Shown here: in pieces, positions 36,524 to 46,990 of the stretch
Numbering within the stretch: position 1 is the stretch's first letter
Layout of the letters: the number at the start of each line of letters is the position of its first letter
Source of the DNA: Callipepla californica brunnescens
Taxonomy: Eukaryota; Chordata; Aves; Galliformes; Odontophoridae
Length of the DNA stretch: 64,000 nucleotides
Assembly (NCBI GenBank): GCA_023055505.1
Contig: JALIRH010000100.1
Location: 1,201,001 to 1,265,000, forward strand
Direction of reading: 5' to 3'
Notes under the pieces: generated by a model
The model's database searches: none
Told to the model about the DNA's origin: nothing
What the model saw: only the letters and a program-made list of their open reading frames with translations
Program-made: the position numbers and the translations under genes

Positions 36524-36770
36524 CTACCCCTTGGGATCCTTAAAGTGCCCCCTTCTGAGATAGTCTATACCAAGTATGCGTGGGGCCCCCTGTCCAATCA
36601 CTATAAGATGCTTCTGCCAGTCTTTACCCGTGAGGCTTATTTCTGCCTCCAGCACAGACAATTCCTGAAAGCCGCCAGTCACTCCAGAGAGATGAATCAA
36701 TTCTGCCCCTTTATAACTTGAAGGCGTTAGAGTACATTGTGCACCAGTATCCACCAGTGCCTCCTATTTC
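36524..36770 (-). pseudogene. pro: ERV-L-like protease region
   Basis: Retropepsin active-site signature ALVDTGAQCT near 36,755, later VIGQGAPRILGIDYL, the C-terminal ILG-D helix motif of retropepsins. A TAG precedes the active-site segment by four codons, and another TAG at 36,526-36,524 separates protease from the RT frame without changing frame. Confidence 0.75.
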
Positions 36771-36958
36771 TGTGGGTTTGATGTGCCAGGCCACCGAATC
36801 CACACAGTCCAATACACTCTATTATCCCTCTCCCTCCTCTGGCTGAGGGCAGGGCCCCTCTATTCATTACCTGTAGTGACGGGAACAACTTCGCTGGTAG
36901 TTGGTCTGTGTTGTAATTCTCTCACCCGTACTCGCAGTGCAGGGGTGGGTTTTTGATG

Positions 36959-38035
36959 TCATTCCTTCATATCTTCTCCATTTGCACGTAAGTAACTCCA
37001 CAAAGCCGCACGCGACATGAAGTTAGTGAAGTTAGTGCTGTCATTTGCTCGAGCAGGATGGCGTTTGCTTCTGATAGCTGCAACCGATTCAACCCTATCA
37101 ATCAGTTGGGATAATTTTCCCAGTATATCTTCCATTTGTCCTTCTAACTTTGATATGGCTGAAATGGACGCGTATGGCGGCGGAAATTTTTGTTTGAAGT
37201 TTTGAAGTGTAAGAATTAGTTCAAAAACTGGGGGTTTTCTGTCTTGGTCCTCATATCTGTTGAACGTTGTCACTAGTGTACCGGCGTACCTTTCTGGTGC
37301 TGACTTTGAAAGCTTCTGACATATTTCGGGTGTACTCCTTACTTTCTCCGGATCATGGTCCCGATCGTCAGGATCAAACGTGGGATCATACAGCATTTCC
37401 GCCACAGCTGTTTCTCTCAAATACTGGATGCCTTCCTCAATAGTTTTCCACCATTTCACTTTAGGTGCCAGGTCACTCTTGTAGGGATATCTTTCCCTCA
37501 CAGCTACTAGCATTCGTTGCCAGAGGCTGGCGATTCCATCCATATACCTGCTGATTCCTCTGTCGACAGCCGGATCTCGGGCAATGTTTCCTAGTTGGCG
37601 AGCTTCGTTACTATCAAGGGACACACTGTTGGCCCGGTTGTCCCAACACCGAAGCAACCAAGTGACAATACTCTCATCTGGACGTCGAATAAACTCCTTT
37701 CTTGAGCCTTGGATCTCAGACATTTTCACGGGCCAACGAAACGTCGTAACTTTAACTTTCTCTTCACCTTCATCATCACTTTCTTCTCCATGTCTCTCAC
37801 TTTTCTTTGTTGCCTTTCTCGATGGTGATGGGGTTGTGGCCACCCCCTCACCTATATCTTCCTCTTCTTTCGGCACCTCTTCTTTGCGTTCTAGGCGCGA
37901 GGACACACGTTTCCATTTCTTGCCTTCCACAGGGGCAACTGACTTTGATACTGGTGCTTCCTTTGGCTGGTCAGGTGTGAGCAGGAGGTTTTCCTCTTTG
38001 GTTTGGGCCTCAGTTTGGACACTCTCTCTCTTCAT
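36959..38035 (-). pseudogene. gag: ERV-L-like gag
   Basis: Open for 358 codons from ATG at 38,035 (the frame is also open for some way upstream without ATG). The N-terminal third is charged and low-complexity (KKSERHGEESDDEGEEK). The middle looks like capsid: RRPDESIVTWLLRCWDN, then a helical WQRMLVAVRERYPY segment. The C-terminal part has a helical coiled segment (LEGQMEDILGKLSQLIDRV). No CCHC zinc knuckle is seen before the stop. Upstream of protease the frame carries stops. It would assemble virus-like cores in the cytoplasm if expressed. Placed as part of a defective provirus. Confidence 0.7.
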
Positions 38036-38199
38036 AATAGTATATAAACCTCGGTAAGCATAGGCCAAGCCCCAAATAAGTGTTCCACCTCAGATCTTTC
38101 TGAGCCGCAGCACCCTTTACTCAGATACAGGCCTAGCTCCTCAGGATCCTGCAATTGTTCAGGAGAAAAATCCCATGACACCGGGTGTCCCCATCCTTC

Positions 38200-38616
38200 T
38201 CATTTCTTTCCTAAAACTCTCCACTCTCCCTGCCATTCAACATTCTCTGTTTCTGGGAGAAGCTTCCTGCACATGATGTAAAGTGCTACTACATGCAGGA
38301 GGACTAATATCCCAATTATTAACACCATCCCTAAGCTGTGATCTTGAAAATTCATAAAAAACTGAGAGGGGAACCTGGATACCCATTCAAACATCACATG
38401 GTTCGTTAACATGTTATCCTTTGTTCCATTAGCTGGGGTGCCCTGGGATCTGGCAGGTTCCTCTATCATTGCTTTTAATTTATCATACAGGGACCAGACC
38501 CAATGGAACAGAATGGCAAACTTAACCAAGTTCCAGTACGTTTTGAGCATTAAGAGGGAAAAAGCGGTGAAGTACAATCCCTGTAAGGGCAGTTTTAACA
38601 GAAACAGAAAAGACAT
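38200..38616 (-). CDS. Uncharacterised 138-aa two-membrane-segment ORF between PBS and gag
   Basis: An intact frame from ATG (38,616) to stop, located about 200 nt after the primer site and ahead of gag. Residues ~2-44 are hydrophobic and aromatic (FLFLLKLPLQGLYFTAFSLL, then FAILFHWVWSLY). Residues ~95-115 form a clear membrane helix (MVLIIGILVLLHVVALYIMC). A polar stretch with an NGT glycosylation sequon separates them; the tail is charged. No retroviral family recognised. Possibilities: a leader or accessory protein, a captured host segment, or chance. It stays open while pol has stops. Function is not assigned. Confidence 0.45.
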   Translation of the reverse strand: MSFLFLLKLPLQGLYFTAFSLLMLKTYWNLVKFAILFHWVWSLYDKLKAMIEEPARSQGTPANGTKDNMLTNHVMFEWVSRFPSQFFMNFQDHSLGMVLIIGILVLLHVVALYIMCRKLLPETENVEWQGEWRVLGKK

Positions 38617-38823
38617 CTTTTTATTATTTTTTTTTTTCTTGTACTAAAACAATCTGGCAGTACCCAAAAGAAGTTTACAGATATCCCAAAACAACTGACA
38701 GTACGCCCGGACTTCAAGGTCGTGTTTTGCTGTACAGCACTTGCAGTACAGATAAGCTTGTTAACAACAGACAGAGATGTACTCTAAAAGTTTGTCTCTG
38801 CCTGGCTAAGGCAGCTGGTTGTG

Positions 38824-38841
38824 CCCCACGTTGGGCGCCAA
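38824..38841 (-). promoter_or_regulatory. Primer binding site, tRNA-Lys (Lys1,2) type
   Basis: The minus strand reads TGGCGCCCAACGTGGGGC, three bases after the LTR end. This is the site complementary to the 3' end of tRNA-Lys(1,2), as used by several retroviruses. Confidence 0.85.
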
Positions 38842-38844
38842 AAA

Positions 38845-39087
38845 TGTCAGGGGTTTGTGAGCCGGTTCAGCCCGGCCCTGCGACAACCGAGGAAGGAGAC
38901 CCACAGGCCCACACCCCGGACAAGGGGAAGGGGGAAAGGGAAAAAGGGAGATAAGCCCCAAAACAAAACAGCGGCAACGATCTGAGGGGGAAAAGCTAAT
39001 TTACTAAATAAGACATCAGGAAGTAAATAACACAATATAATGCAATACAATTTGGAATTAAGCCCAATGAATCAAACAAAACGAGTA

Positions 39088-39131
<44 letters not shown>

Positions 39132-39389
39132 CCTGATAAACCGAAGGCCTTGCACTAACGCTGAAGGCGGACGGCAGCGAGCACCCACTCCTAAGTGATC
39201 CTAGAGGAAAGAGAGAATGTCCCGTGACCGCAGAGAGTTTTTATCTGTTCCCTCTGAGCGGAAAACACGTGAAAAAATACAAAGCATTGCCAAGTCCTCT
39301 GGGGAATGTAGTTTTCTCCCTGACTCCCAATGCACCACATGATGCCATGATGTGGAATACCAGTACCAAAAAATCATAAAACCATGACA
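38845..39389 (-). mobile_element. 5' LTR of the ERV-L-like provirus
   Basis: 545 bp from TGTCATGGTTTTATG (minus strand start, 39,389) to a CCTGACA end at 38,845. Homologous to the solo LTR at 11,391-11,964, lacking about 60 bp of its U3 and containing a (GA)n run at 39,092-39,129. Confidence 0.88.
39092..39129. repeat. (GA)n microsatellite in the LTR
   Basis: Nineteen GA dinucleotides in a row; the solo LTR at 11.4 kb has only a short GAGAGAG here. Confidence 0.95.
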
Positions 39390-39905
39390 CTTCCTTACGG
39401 TCTTTTTTGTAGATGGGAGTCACATCGGCAAGCCTCCAATCTTGTGGGACCTCTCCAGATGACCAGGAATGCTGATAGATGACAGAAAGCGGCTTGGCAA
39501 TCACCTCTGCCAGCTCCCTCAGCACCCTTGGTTGGATCCCATCTGGTCCCATGGACTTGCGGCAGTTCAGATGGAGGAGCAGGTCTCTGACTGTCTCTGC
39601 TAGGATCACAGGGGGTGTATGATGCACTTTGTCCCAGACTTCCAGGTCAGGGCAAAAAGTATCCTGAGTTAACTGATCTGTCTATTGAAGAGAGACGTGA
39701 AGAAGGCATTGAGAACCTCAGCCTTTTCCTTATCCTCTGTGGTTCCATTCCCTGCCGCATCAAGTAAAGGAGAGAAATTCTCCTTAGTTCTTTTACTGTT
39801 AATATATTTGTAAAAGGATTTTTTGCTCTGCTTTACTGCAGTAGCCAGTCTAAGTTGGAGCTGGGCTTTTGCATTTCTAATTTCCTGCCTGTATTGGAGG
39901 GGAGC
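39390..39905 (-). mobile_element. CR1 LINE fragment (ORF2 reverse transcriptase)
   Basis: The minus strand carries CR1 endonuclease/RT linker and RT start: AKAQLQLRLATAV and FSPLLDAAGN near 39,780-39,880, then KSMGPDGIQPRVLRELAEVI and PLSVIYQHSWSSGEVPQDW, VTPIYKKD ending at 39,390. Short frameshifts are present. The 3' part is missing because the ERV-L LTR interrupts it. CR1 is the dominant LINE of birds and supports an avian origin. Confidence 0.9.
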
Positions 39906-40083
39906 AGAGGCTTGCTTTAAATGTGGAGTAAGGAAGGAAAGGATGGAGAAGGATCTTGTGAACTGAGGTGGGAAGTGGGTATTTAGTCATTGGAAAGCCA
40001 TTTTGAACTTTTACTACCTGAACGCTGTACATTTTGGGTTAGTCTTCCTTAACTTTCTGTTGGACTTCTTGTTTTTCAATCAG

Positions 40084-40218
40084 GTGCATCCGTTCTGTGG
40101 AGCAGTAGGATACGTGGTTGGGGCGCAGACAGACCGGACTGTACAGGAGCATCTGATAGAAAAACACATGCTGCTCCCTAATCCAGTATAGGACTGCAGA
40201 ATTCGGCAGGCAACAAAA
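40084..40218 (+). pseudogene. XPO1: XPO1-like exon A, with in-frame stop
   Basis: Follows TTTTTCAATCAG. It encodes VHPFCGAVGYVVGAQTDRTV and QEHLIEKHMLLPNPV, then TAG at 40,189-40,191 where XPO1 has Trp, then DCRIRQATK up to an AAA/GTCAGA donor that is weaker than consensus. Confidence 0.85.
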
Positions 40219-40534
40219 GTCAGACGGTACATTTTGTGTATTCAACTAAAGTAAAAGTGCTGAATGTTTGTTGTTATTCCATTTTTTTTTATCTGTGGAA
40301 TGAAGTGAACTTGGCTGTGCTGAACTTTTATAAAGCAATGGTTGATCTGGCAGTAGAAGTGTTGAAGGAGACCTAAACAACTGAGACTGGTTTAAATCCA
40401 GTTGAAGAACTTGACAGAACATGCTTTAACACAGCGTGTAAGATAACCCTAAACGTGAAAGTGACCGTTTTTGTATTAGAAGATAAATGGCGTTTTCATT
40501 GACTGAATGGAGTTAGCTCAGTTCTTTTCCACAG

Positions 40535-40718
40535 AATGTTGATGTTCTGAAGGATCCTGAAGCCGTTACGCAGCTTGGTAGCATTCTGAAAAGCAGCGTA
40601 AGGGCATGGAAAGCAGCTGGCCGCCCCTTTGTGATTCAGCTGGGAAGAATTGATTTAGATATGCTGAATATGTCCAAGTGCCCAAGTGAAAACATGTCTG
40701 CAGCTCTTGAGGCTGACG
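40535..40718 (+). pseudogene. XPO1: XPO1-like exon B
   Basis: Acceptor TTCTTTTCCACAG, donor GACG/GTAAGA. Encodes NVDVLKDPEAVTQLGSILKS, then PFVIQLGRIDLDMLN and SENMSAALEADG. The exon ends in phase 1, and the next exon begins GC, which together restore the Gly codon at the junction. Confidence 0.88.
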
Positions 40719-42116
40719 GTAAGAAATTGCACGTCCTTCCTAACAGCGGGATGGGCAGTGCACGTGATCAGGTTGTGAATTTGCTGGGCTTATCTCATTG
40801 CGTGTCTGTTGGTGGTGGTGGTTTTTGTTGCTTCTTTGTGTGTGCGTTTGGGCAAGAGAATGCCTGAAAATGTGCTTGCTTAGGTTCTTGTTTTTGTTAG
40901 CCAGATGTTTTGTTCAAAGAAACTCTGATTGCGGAAGGAGGAAAGCTCTTCAAGTGTGAGTTTAGGAAGGGTACCGGAGACTGCTGACTAATAGCAGTCT
41001 TGTGGAGACACAGTTGTAAGTTCTGACTTCATCGTTTTAGATAAGAAAAGACCCTAGGACGTTGGCAGAGTTTTGGTTTGGTGATATTCTACTACTGAAA
41101 CAGCTTTCTTACAGAAGTGTAACTTCAGTGAAGGCGCCTCAGATTTGTCACAAACTAGACTGGTAATCACTGAGGAGGAATTAGGAGCTACTCGAGTTAC
41201 CTAACCACTGTTACCTGGAAAAAATTGGGTCTGTGATATCCAAGTAGAGTGTGCTGCTGGAGCATCCCTTGAGGAATGAAGTGACTCGGTTATTGGAGCT
41301 GTGTTCTGACAGACTTTCTTACCCATGCAATGAATGCACCTTGACGTAGCTTCTCAGAACTTAATGCATTCTTTTGATTCTGCAGCTCTAATTGCCAGAA
41401 GGTGCTTAAAACAAAAAGAAAACACAACGAGAGAAATAGGAAGCAGTTGCTAGGACTTGTAGTGGTGAGATTTTACTCGAGCAACAGCTATTGAGATGGC
41501 ACTCGGCTCAGAGTGTGTTCTCACAGTTGTTATCTCTGATGGCAGCAGGAGCAGTTCTGCCTTTGTTTCCCTGGCTGCAGTCTGGTGAGGTTTTCCTTGG
41601 ATGTACTGTTATGAGTGTGTGTCTGTGCACTCAGTTAGGGCAAGTTCTACTGACGGGACTTGCATGGACTTGGACGTGAGAAAATGAAGTAAGAATTAGG
41701 CTCCTTGTAGTAAAGACAAGTTGGAACAATTATGTTTGTGACCAAATCAGGAGCGTGCTTTAGAACACTGTATAGGTTGGTTCTTCTCATCACGCAGTGA
41801 GAGCCAGAGGTAAGCATGATCCTGAGAGCTGAAGGAACATTCCCTTCCTTGAAAAAGAAGCTGCAGCATTGTTTCTGAGTTGTACTGGCAGAGTGTGCTG
41901 TCAGCAGTAGCACTGGAATACTAAATTGCAACTTGGATCCATGGAGCTGAAGTAATGGGAAAATGGTTTTAATCTGCATAATATGAACGAGAGATCTTCC
42001 TTCTTTGTCATTTGGGTATAAAAATGAAACATTCTCAATCTTCTGGAAGGAGTTGAGGGGAATCTGTTTGTTGACGCATCTTAACCCAGATTCAGTGCAG
42101 CTTTGCTACCTTTCAG

Positions 42117-42223
42117 GCGAAGTGGAAACCAAGCAGCCCTTGGTTAGAAGGATGAGGACTGTAAAAAGGGAAAGTTTAGAACTGATTTCTGGCTGGGTGA
42201 GCAGGTCCAACGATCCTCAGATG
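42117..42223 (+). pseudogene. XPO1: XPO1-like exon C
   Basis: Acceptor GCTACCTTTCAG, donor ATG/GTAAGTAA (consensus). Encodes EVETKQPLVRRMRTVKRESL and ELISGWVSRSNDPQM, close to the vertebrate protein. Confidence 0.9.
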
Positions 42224-42601
42224 GTAAGTAAATATGGCATACAAAGAGTTGATAGGACACATTCAGGAGGAACTCTGCTCTTTTGCTGCAGTGCAGTTAA
42301 CACTGTTCTGTTCACAAGAACTGGCTTCAGAACTGCAGTATCTGCAGGAAGGATGATAAGCTGTGATCATACAGGGGTAGGCCTGAGCTGTGTTTTGAGT
42401 GCTTCAGGTAGTGTCAGCTGAGAGCAGTCCTAAGGGGAAGCAGGAAGGTGTAGGAGAGCCCTCAGGCAAGCACTGCTGGATGAACACAGTGTGTGGGAAG
42501 CATGTGGGCGTGTAAGTTCATTTTTAGCTTCTTTCCCAACTGCTGTGTGAGGCTTTGTTGGGTAACTGCACTGCTCTAAGCATGTCTTGCTCTTGATGTA
42601 G

Positions 42602-42796
42602 GTTGCTGAAAACTTTGTTCCTCCCTTGTTGGGTGCCGCTCTCATTGACTACCAGAGAAATGTTCCAGCTGCTAGAGAGCCTGCAGTACTGGGTGCTGTG
42701 GCTGTGGCTGTAAAGAAGCTGGGTGGGCACATCGCTGCTGAAATACCTCAGATCTTTGATGCTGTTTTTGAGTGCACGTTAAATATGATCAAGAAG
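42602..42796 (+). pseudogene. XPO1: XPO1-like exon D
   Basis: Acceptor GATGTAG, donor AAG/GTATTC. Encodes VAENFVPPLLGAALIDYQRN and KKLGGHIAAEIPQIFDAVFE, no stops. By eye about 54 of 65 residues match the vertebrate protein as remembered. Confidence 0.9.
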
Positions 42797-43535
42797 GTAT
42801 TCCTATGTAAATTTTGGATAACGGAAAAAAAAAGAAAAGGGATTTTATATTCAGGATATTGCAAGAAAGGGGGCAGGGCGTGTTATGCTATGTAGTTTAC
42901 ATAGCATTATTCTGTTGGGTGGAAATGAAGGTGAGGTTGATGAGCTGTGGCTGTCTGGGTGAATGTCTTGATCTCACTGACTTAATTTCTTGATCCAGTT
43001 CTGGAATTAAATTCGGAGTTGTTTTTCTGTTCCAGGACCTTGGGATGTCGTGGTCCTGGAAGCTGAAGTCTACTTGAAGTATATTCATACGTCCTTTGAG
43101 TAGAAGTACTGATTAGTTCTTGAAGTATTTCTTTCCTGATTTCCGTAGCTGCTAGAGTTTCTGTGTTACGGTTTACAGCAGGTACTTGCACAATAGATGG
43201 GTGCCGTTTTGCAGCAGTGTGAATCAGAAAGTGTATCCCTGTAGTGGCTGGGTGCTTAACCGCTGAGGCCGTCTGTCCTGTGCCTGTGGAGCAAGTGGTA
43301 ATTAATGTTGTGCACTGACCAAATGTGGTTCACCCTGCTGACACTGTGTAAGTCCAGCAAATGGTCTTCTCAATCTATGGTGGTGAAAGTATGGGGAAAA
43401 ATGTTGCTGGGAATCTGGGAACTGCATGCTTTGTTTTGTTTTTAGATTTCCTTAAAGCTGAGATATCCATGGTAAGCCAGATTTTCTCTCCCAGATTTTC
43501 ACAGTGAAAAGGCTGTATGGATTCAGGCCTTTTCT
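42797..43535. other. Unassigned unique sequence, probable XPO1-like intron
   Basis: Non-repetitive AT-moderate DNA with no XPO1 exon visible in any frame. It probably continues the XPO1-like duplicon until the telomeric block begins near GACTGGTTAGGG (43,536). Confidence 0.6.
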
Positions 43536-44930
43536 GCGACTGGTTAGGGTTAGGGTTTAGGCTAGGGTTAGGGTCAGCTTCAGGGTCAGGGTTAGGGCAA
43601 GGGTTAGGTTTTGGTGTAGATTTCGGTTTAGGGTAAGGGTTAGGGATAATTTGAGTGTTAGCGTCAGGGACAGAAGTAGGTGAAGTGTTCATGTTAGGAG
43701 TAGCATTAGGGTTAAGTTTAGGGTTAGACTTAGGATTGGATTTGTATGTAGGGTTAGGGGTAGGGTTAGTTTGAGTGTCAGGGTGAGGTAAGGGGTAGGC
43801 CTCGGGTTTGGCTTTGTGTTAAGTAAAGGTTTAGGAATAGTTGTAGGGTTAGTGTTTGGATTAGGATTTGGTTTAATATTAGGAACATGTTTTGGGATAG
43901 ATTTAGGTGAGGGTTGTGGTGATCTGATGCTTTTGGTTAGGTTTAGGGTTGGGCTTCCACTTGGGTTTTGTGGTAGGGTCTGAGTTTGGGTTAGGGTTAG
44001 GGTAGAGTTAGAATTAGGATTTGGGAAATGCTTCGAGTTCTGTTTAGGGTAAGGATTAGTGTTAGATTTAGGGTTTGAGTTAGGGTTAGGATTATGGTTA
44101 GGACTAGGGTTCTGTTAGGTTTTGGGTTAGGGTTATGGGTAAGTTTGTTTTAGTACTAGGGTAAGGTTATGTTTAGGGTTAGGGTTACGATTAGGGAAAG
44201 ATTTAGTGATACAGTGTTAGGGTAAGTTTAGGTTATGGAATAGGGTTAGGTGTAAGATTGGGTTTAGTAATAGGGTTAGGTTTAGATTCTGGGTTAGGGT
44301 TAGAGATAGGGAAAGGGTTTAGGATTGTTTTAGGTTTTGGATTAGGTTTAGGATTAGGGTTAGGGAAAAAGTTTTTCTCAGTTTTATGATTGTGTTTAGA
44401 GCTAGGATTAGGTTGAGTGTTCATGTTAGCATTAGGGGAAGTTTTAGGTTTAGGTTTAGGCTTAGGATGCGATCTGTGTTTAGGGTTAGGGGCAGGGTCA
44501 GTTTGAGTGTAAGGGTCAGATTAGGGTTAGGCCTCTGGTTAGGGTTAAGGTTAGGAATAGGATTAGGTTTCAGGTTAGTGTTAGGGTTAGGCCTGGGATT
44601 GCTGTTAGGGTTAGGTTAAGGTAAGTCTTGTGGTTAGGGTTAGGTGTAGGAAAAGGGTTTTGGGGATAGGGATAGTGTATAGGTAAGGGTTAGAATTCGA
44701 TTTAGGATTAGGCTTAGGGATAGGGTTTGTTTGAGTTCTAAGGTTAGATACAGCATTAGAACTAGGTTGAGTGTCAGTGTTAGGATTAGGGTTTGGGTTA
44801 CTGTTGAGGATAGGAATAGGGATAGGTTTAGGGTTATGCTTAGGGTTCAGGCTAGGTACAGGGTTCGGGTTAGGTTTAAGGTGAGTGTTAGGCTTAGGGT
44901 AAGGATTGTGGTAAAAATGAGTTCTCTACT
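43536..44930. repeat. Degenerate telomeric repeats, G-rich on + strand
   Basis: TTAGGG-derived, with the shared block GTGGTGATCTGATGCT at 43,916 and the block GTGAGGTAAGGGGTAGGCCTCGG near 43,783, also seen at 2,040 and 51,010. The right end is cut by the LTR at 44,931. Confidence 0.93.
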
Positions 44931-45454
44931 TGTTAATCAAACCGACTCGAGACAGATGTGTCCGTGTTTTTCAGCGTGTTTTTTTTTCTGAGAACTATGT
45001 AGTTTGTAGAAGTCTCAAAAGAGATATATCGATGTTTTGTCTAAAAACTGTAGTTTGTGCAAGTTGGAGCCACAGCGCTTAGTTCTAACACCTGGACAAT
45101 GAACAACAGATAGCAGTGACCTTTGGAGAAACTGCAAAAGAAAAAGAAGTGAAAATCTCCTCTTGAGCGCGCGTGATCGGAGCTGAGGAAAACTATGGCC
45201 TTCATCATCTCGATCGCCAGGAGGCAGAGAACGACCCCCAGATAACAGCCAGCGCAGCCCAGGAAGAGAAAGATAAGACATGAATGCAGAGATAAGGGAC
45301 AATGAAAAGAGGGGTTGGGGGGCCCTGTTGAGCACCTCTGGTGCAGAGGAGACTCCCAGCCGCCCAGCGCTGTTCCGCTCATTTCTTGCTTGCTCAATAA
45401 ATTCCTTACTGTTGGCAACAGTTGGTGCGTATCGTTCTCTTCACACCTCTAACA
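44931..45454 (+). mobile_element. 5' LTR of the gammaretrovirus-like ERV
   Basis: Begins TGTTAATC and ends CTCTAACA (TGTTA/TAACA inverted ends). AATAAA lies near 45,395 (GCTCAATAAATTCC), followed by a GT-rich tail typical of R-U5. Confidence 0.78.
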
Positions 45455-45457
45455 ATT

Positions 45458-45475
45458 TGGTGCCGTGACTCGGAT
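45458..45475 (+). promoter_or_regulatory. Primer binding site, tRNA-His type
   Basis: TGGTGCCGTGACTCGGAT, three bases after the LTR end, is complementary to the 3' end of tRNA-His with CCA. Confidence 0.85.
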
Positions 45476-45552
45476 CCAGGCGACTCTGCTGTGGAATTCC
45501 CACTCCAGGGGAGCACCCCGTCTTCGGACGGCCCCTGGGCTGGGGAACTTCT

Positions 45553-46990
45553 GTGCAGAGACCTGTAGCTCCGAACTCTAGGTACAGCTCGCAGGTAAAG
45601 CTACCGGACATACCACTAGAAAGTCCCCTAGGTTTAATGTTAAAACATTGGGGTGATTCTCCCTCTAGACGAGGAAAGAGTGAGGTGAAGATGGTACATG
45701 ATTGTATGGAGGTATGGGGAGGAAAGCAGAGAAGGGCAGATCAGCTGTTCTGGCCAGTATTTGGGTCCTTTGAGGACCGGATCTGCCAGGCTCTAAACGC
45801 TTATGCAAATGAAAAACAGCCTTTGAATCTGGAAGGTGGTGAGTATGCAAATGATGTGTAGAATCTGATATTGGAACCTTTCTGTTCCCCCTAATTAAAA
45901 AAAGGAATACAACAGAGGAGGACATTATACACTATCCCCCCGCCTTACGCTCCCCCCGAACAGAATCCAGCGGCTCCGCCGGAGCAAGCTGAATCTGACT
46001 TGGGAGATGAACCTGAATGTGAACCCCTAGACTTCCCTAGGAGAAGGATCACTAGAAGGCAAGCTAGGCAGGAGAGGGGTCAAGGAGGAAACGTTCTCCC
46101 TTGAAGAGAAATACCTGTAGCTACCGGAGGATCAAAGCCAGGAGCTGGCTATGTTTCAGTTCCCTTCAACTCAGGAGATACATAAGGGAATTTCAGAAGG
46201 AGATGGGGAATTTGCTGGAGGATCCTTGAGGGGTCTCCGAGAGGCTAGATCAATCTTCAGGTCCCAACCATTAAACTTGGGATGAAACACAGGCAATTTT
46301 GGGCATACTATTTAGAGCAGAAGAAAGGGATATGATCAGGAGGGCAGGTACGTGAATCTGGGATCAGCAACACCCGTCTGGCCCAGGAGCAGATCTAAAG
46401 TGACCCTTACAGCGGCCCAATTGGGATAATCAGAGCCAGGAACATGGTACTCACATGGCAGATTTGCGAGTTCTTATTATTCAAGGGATTAGAGAATCTG
46501 TCCCTCGGGGACAGAATATCAATAAGGCAAATAAGGCAAGCAACGGAAAAAAGATGAAACTCCTACTGAGTGGTTAGAGAGACTATGCAGAAATGTACAG
46601 TTCTATTCAGGATTAGATCCTGCTACCCCGTGGGGCGAGCTCTCCTGAAAACGCGGTTTGAAGCTAGGTCCTGGACAGATATTGGAAGGAAACTAGAGAA
46701 GCTGGAGGACTGGCAGGAGAGAGGATTAGATGAATTGCTGAGAGAGGCTCAGAAAGTATACGTTAAGGAGAGAGGAGGAGACTCAGAAGAGGCAAGCTGG
46801 AAGTCTGATAGCCGCGGTAAGAGAAGGACAGAAGGGGGCGTTCCAGGCAAGGAGAAGAGGGAATATTCCTCGGGCAGAAAATGCGCTTCAACCCAAGCAG
46901 AACAGACCCAGAGATATGAGGACAGTTGAATGCTTCTACTGTCAGAAAAAGGGACACATGAAGAAAGACTGTAGAAAGAGAATCTGGGAC
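45553..46990 (+). pseudogene. gag: Gammaretrovirus-like gag remnant
   Basis: A matrix-like frame (LGLMLKHWGD, WPVFGSFEDRICQALN) stops at 45,861. A proline-rich stretch (PPYAPPEQNPAAPP near 45,940) and degraded capsid follow in several frames. A nucleocapsid zinc knuckle CFYCQKKGHMKKDC lies at about 46,934-46,975, the single CCHC usual for gamma-type gag. Multiple stops; non-functional. Confidence 0.75.

Larger units (their letters stand above)
34968..39389 (-). mobile_element. ERV-L-like (class III) provirus, minus strand, 3'-truncated
   Basis: Read on the minus strand: 5' LTR (39,389-38,845), a tRNA-Lys-type primer site, a 138-codon membrane-protein frame, gag, protease and pol up to the start of RNase H, where the 11-bp minisatellite cuts it off. 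The RT box YIDD and the RT sequence style resemble ERV-L (family knowledge). There is no env and no 3' LTR. Stops and one frameshift interrupt protease-pol, but gag and the small frame are open, so the element is relatively young. It sits inside a CR1 fragment. Confidence 0.85.
40084..42796 (+). pseudogene. XPO1: XPO1 (exportin-1/CRM1) paralogue fragment, four exons with introns
   Basis: XPO1 is the nuclear export receptor that binds leucine-rich export signals with RanGTP. Four exons (40,084-40,218, 40,535-40,718, 42,117-42,223, 42,602-42,796) join in phase to ~207 codons from the middle of the HEAT-repeat superhelix, in correct order with GT-AG junctions, so this is a genomic duplication and not a processed copy. 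Roughly four residues in five match the vertebrate protein as I remember it. XPO1 is normally almost invariant, so this copy is old or evolved freely. One TAG (40,189) replaces a tryptophan codon. No further exons are visible: CR1 lies upstream and telomeric repeats downstream. Confidence 0.88.

Noticed and set aside
37584..38057. 157-codon + frame opposite gag of the ERV-L-like element
   Set aside because: Antisense shadow of the gag frame.
41491..42421. Short frames within XPO1-like introns
   Set aside because: No homology that I recognise, no splice logic, and lengths expected by chance; only the exon C part is real coding ancestry.
45015..45468. Frames of 60-125 codons inside the 44.9-kb LTR
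   Set aside because: They lie within U3-R-U5 on both strands, and the pattern fits regulatory DNA.
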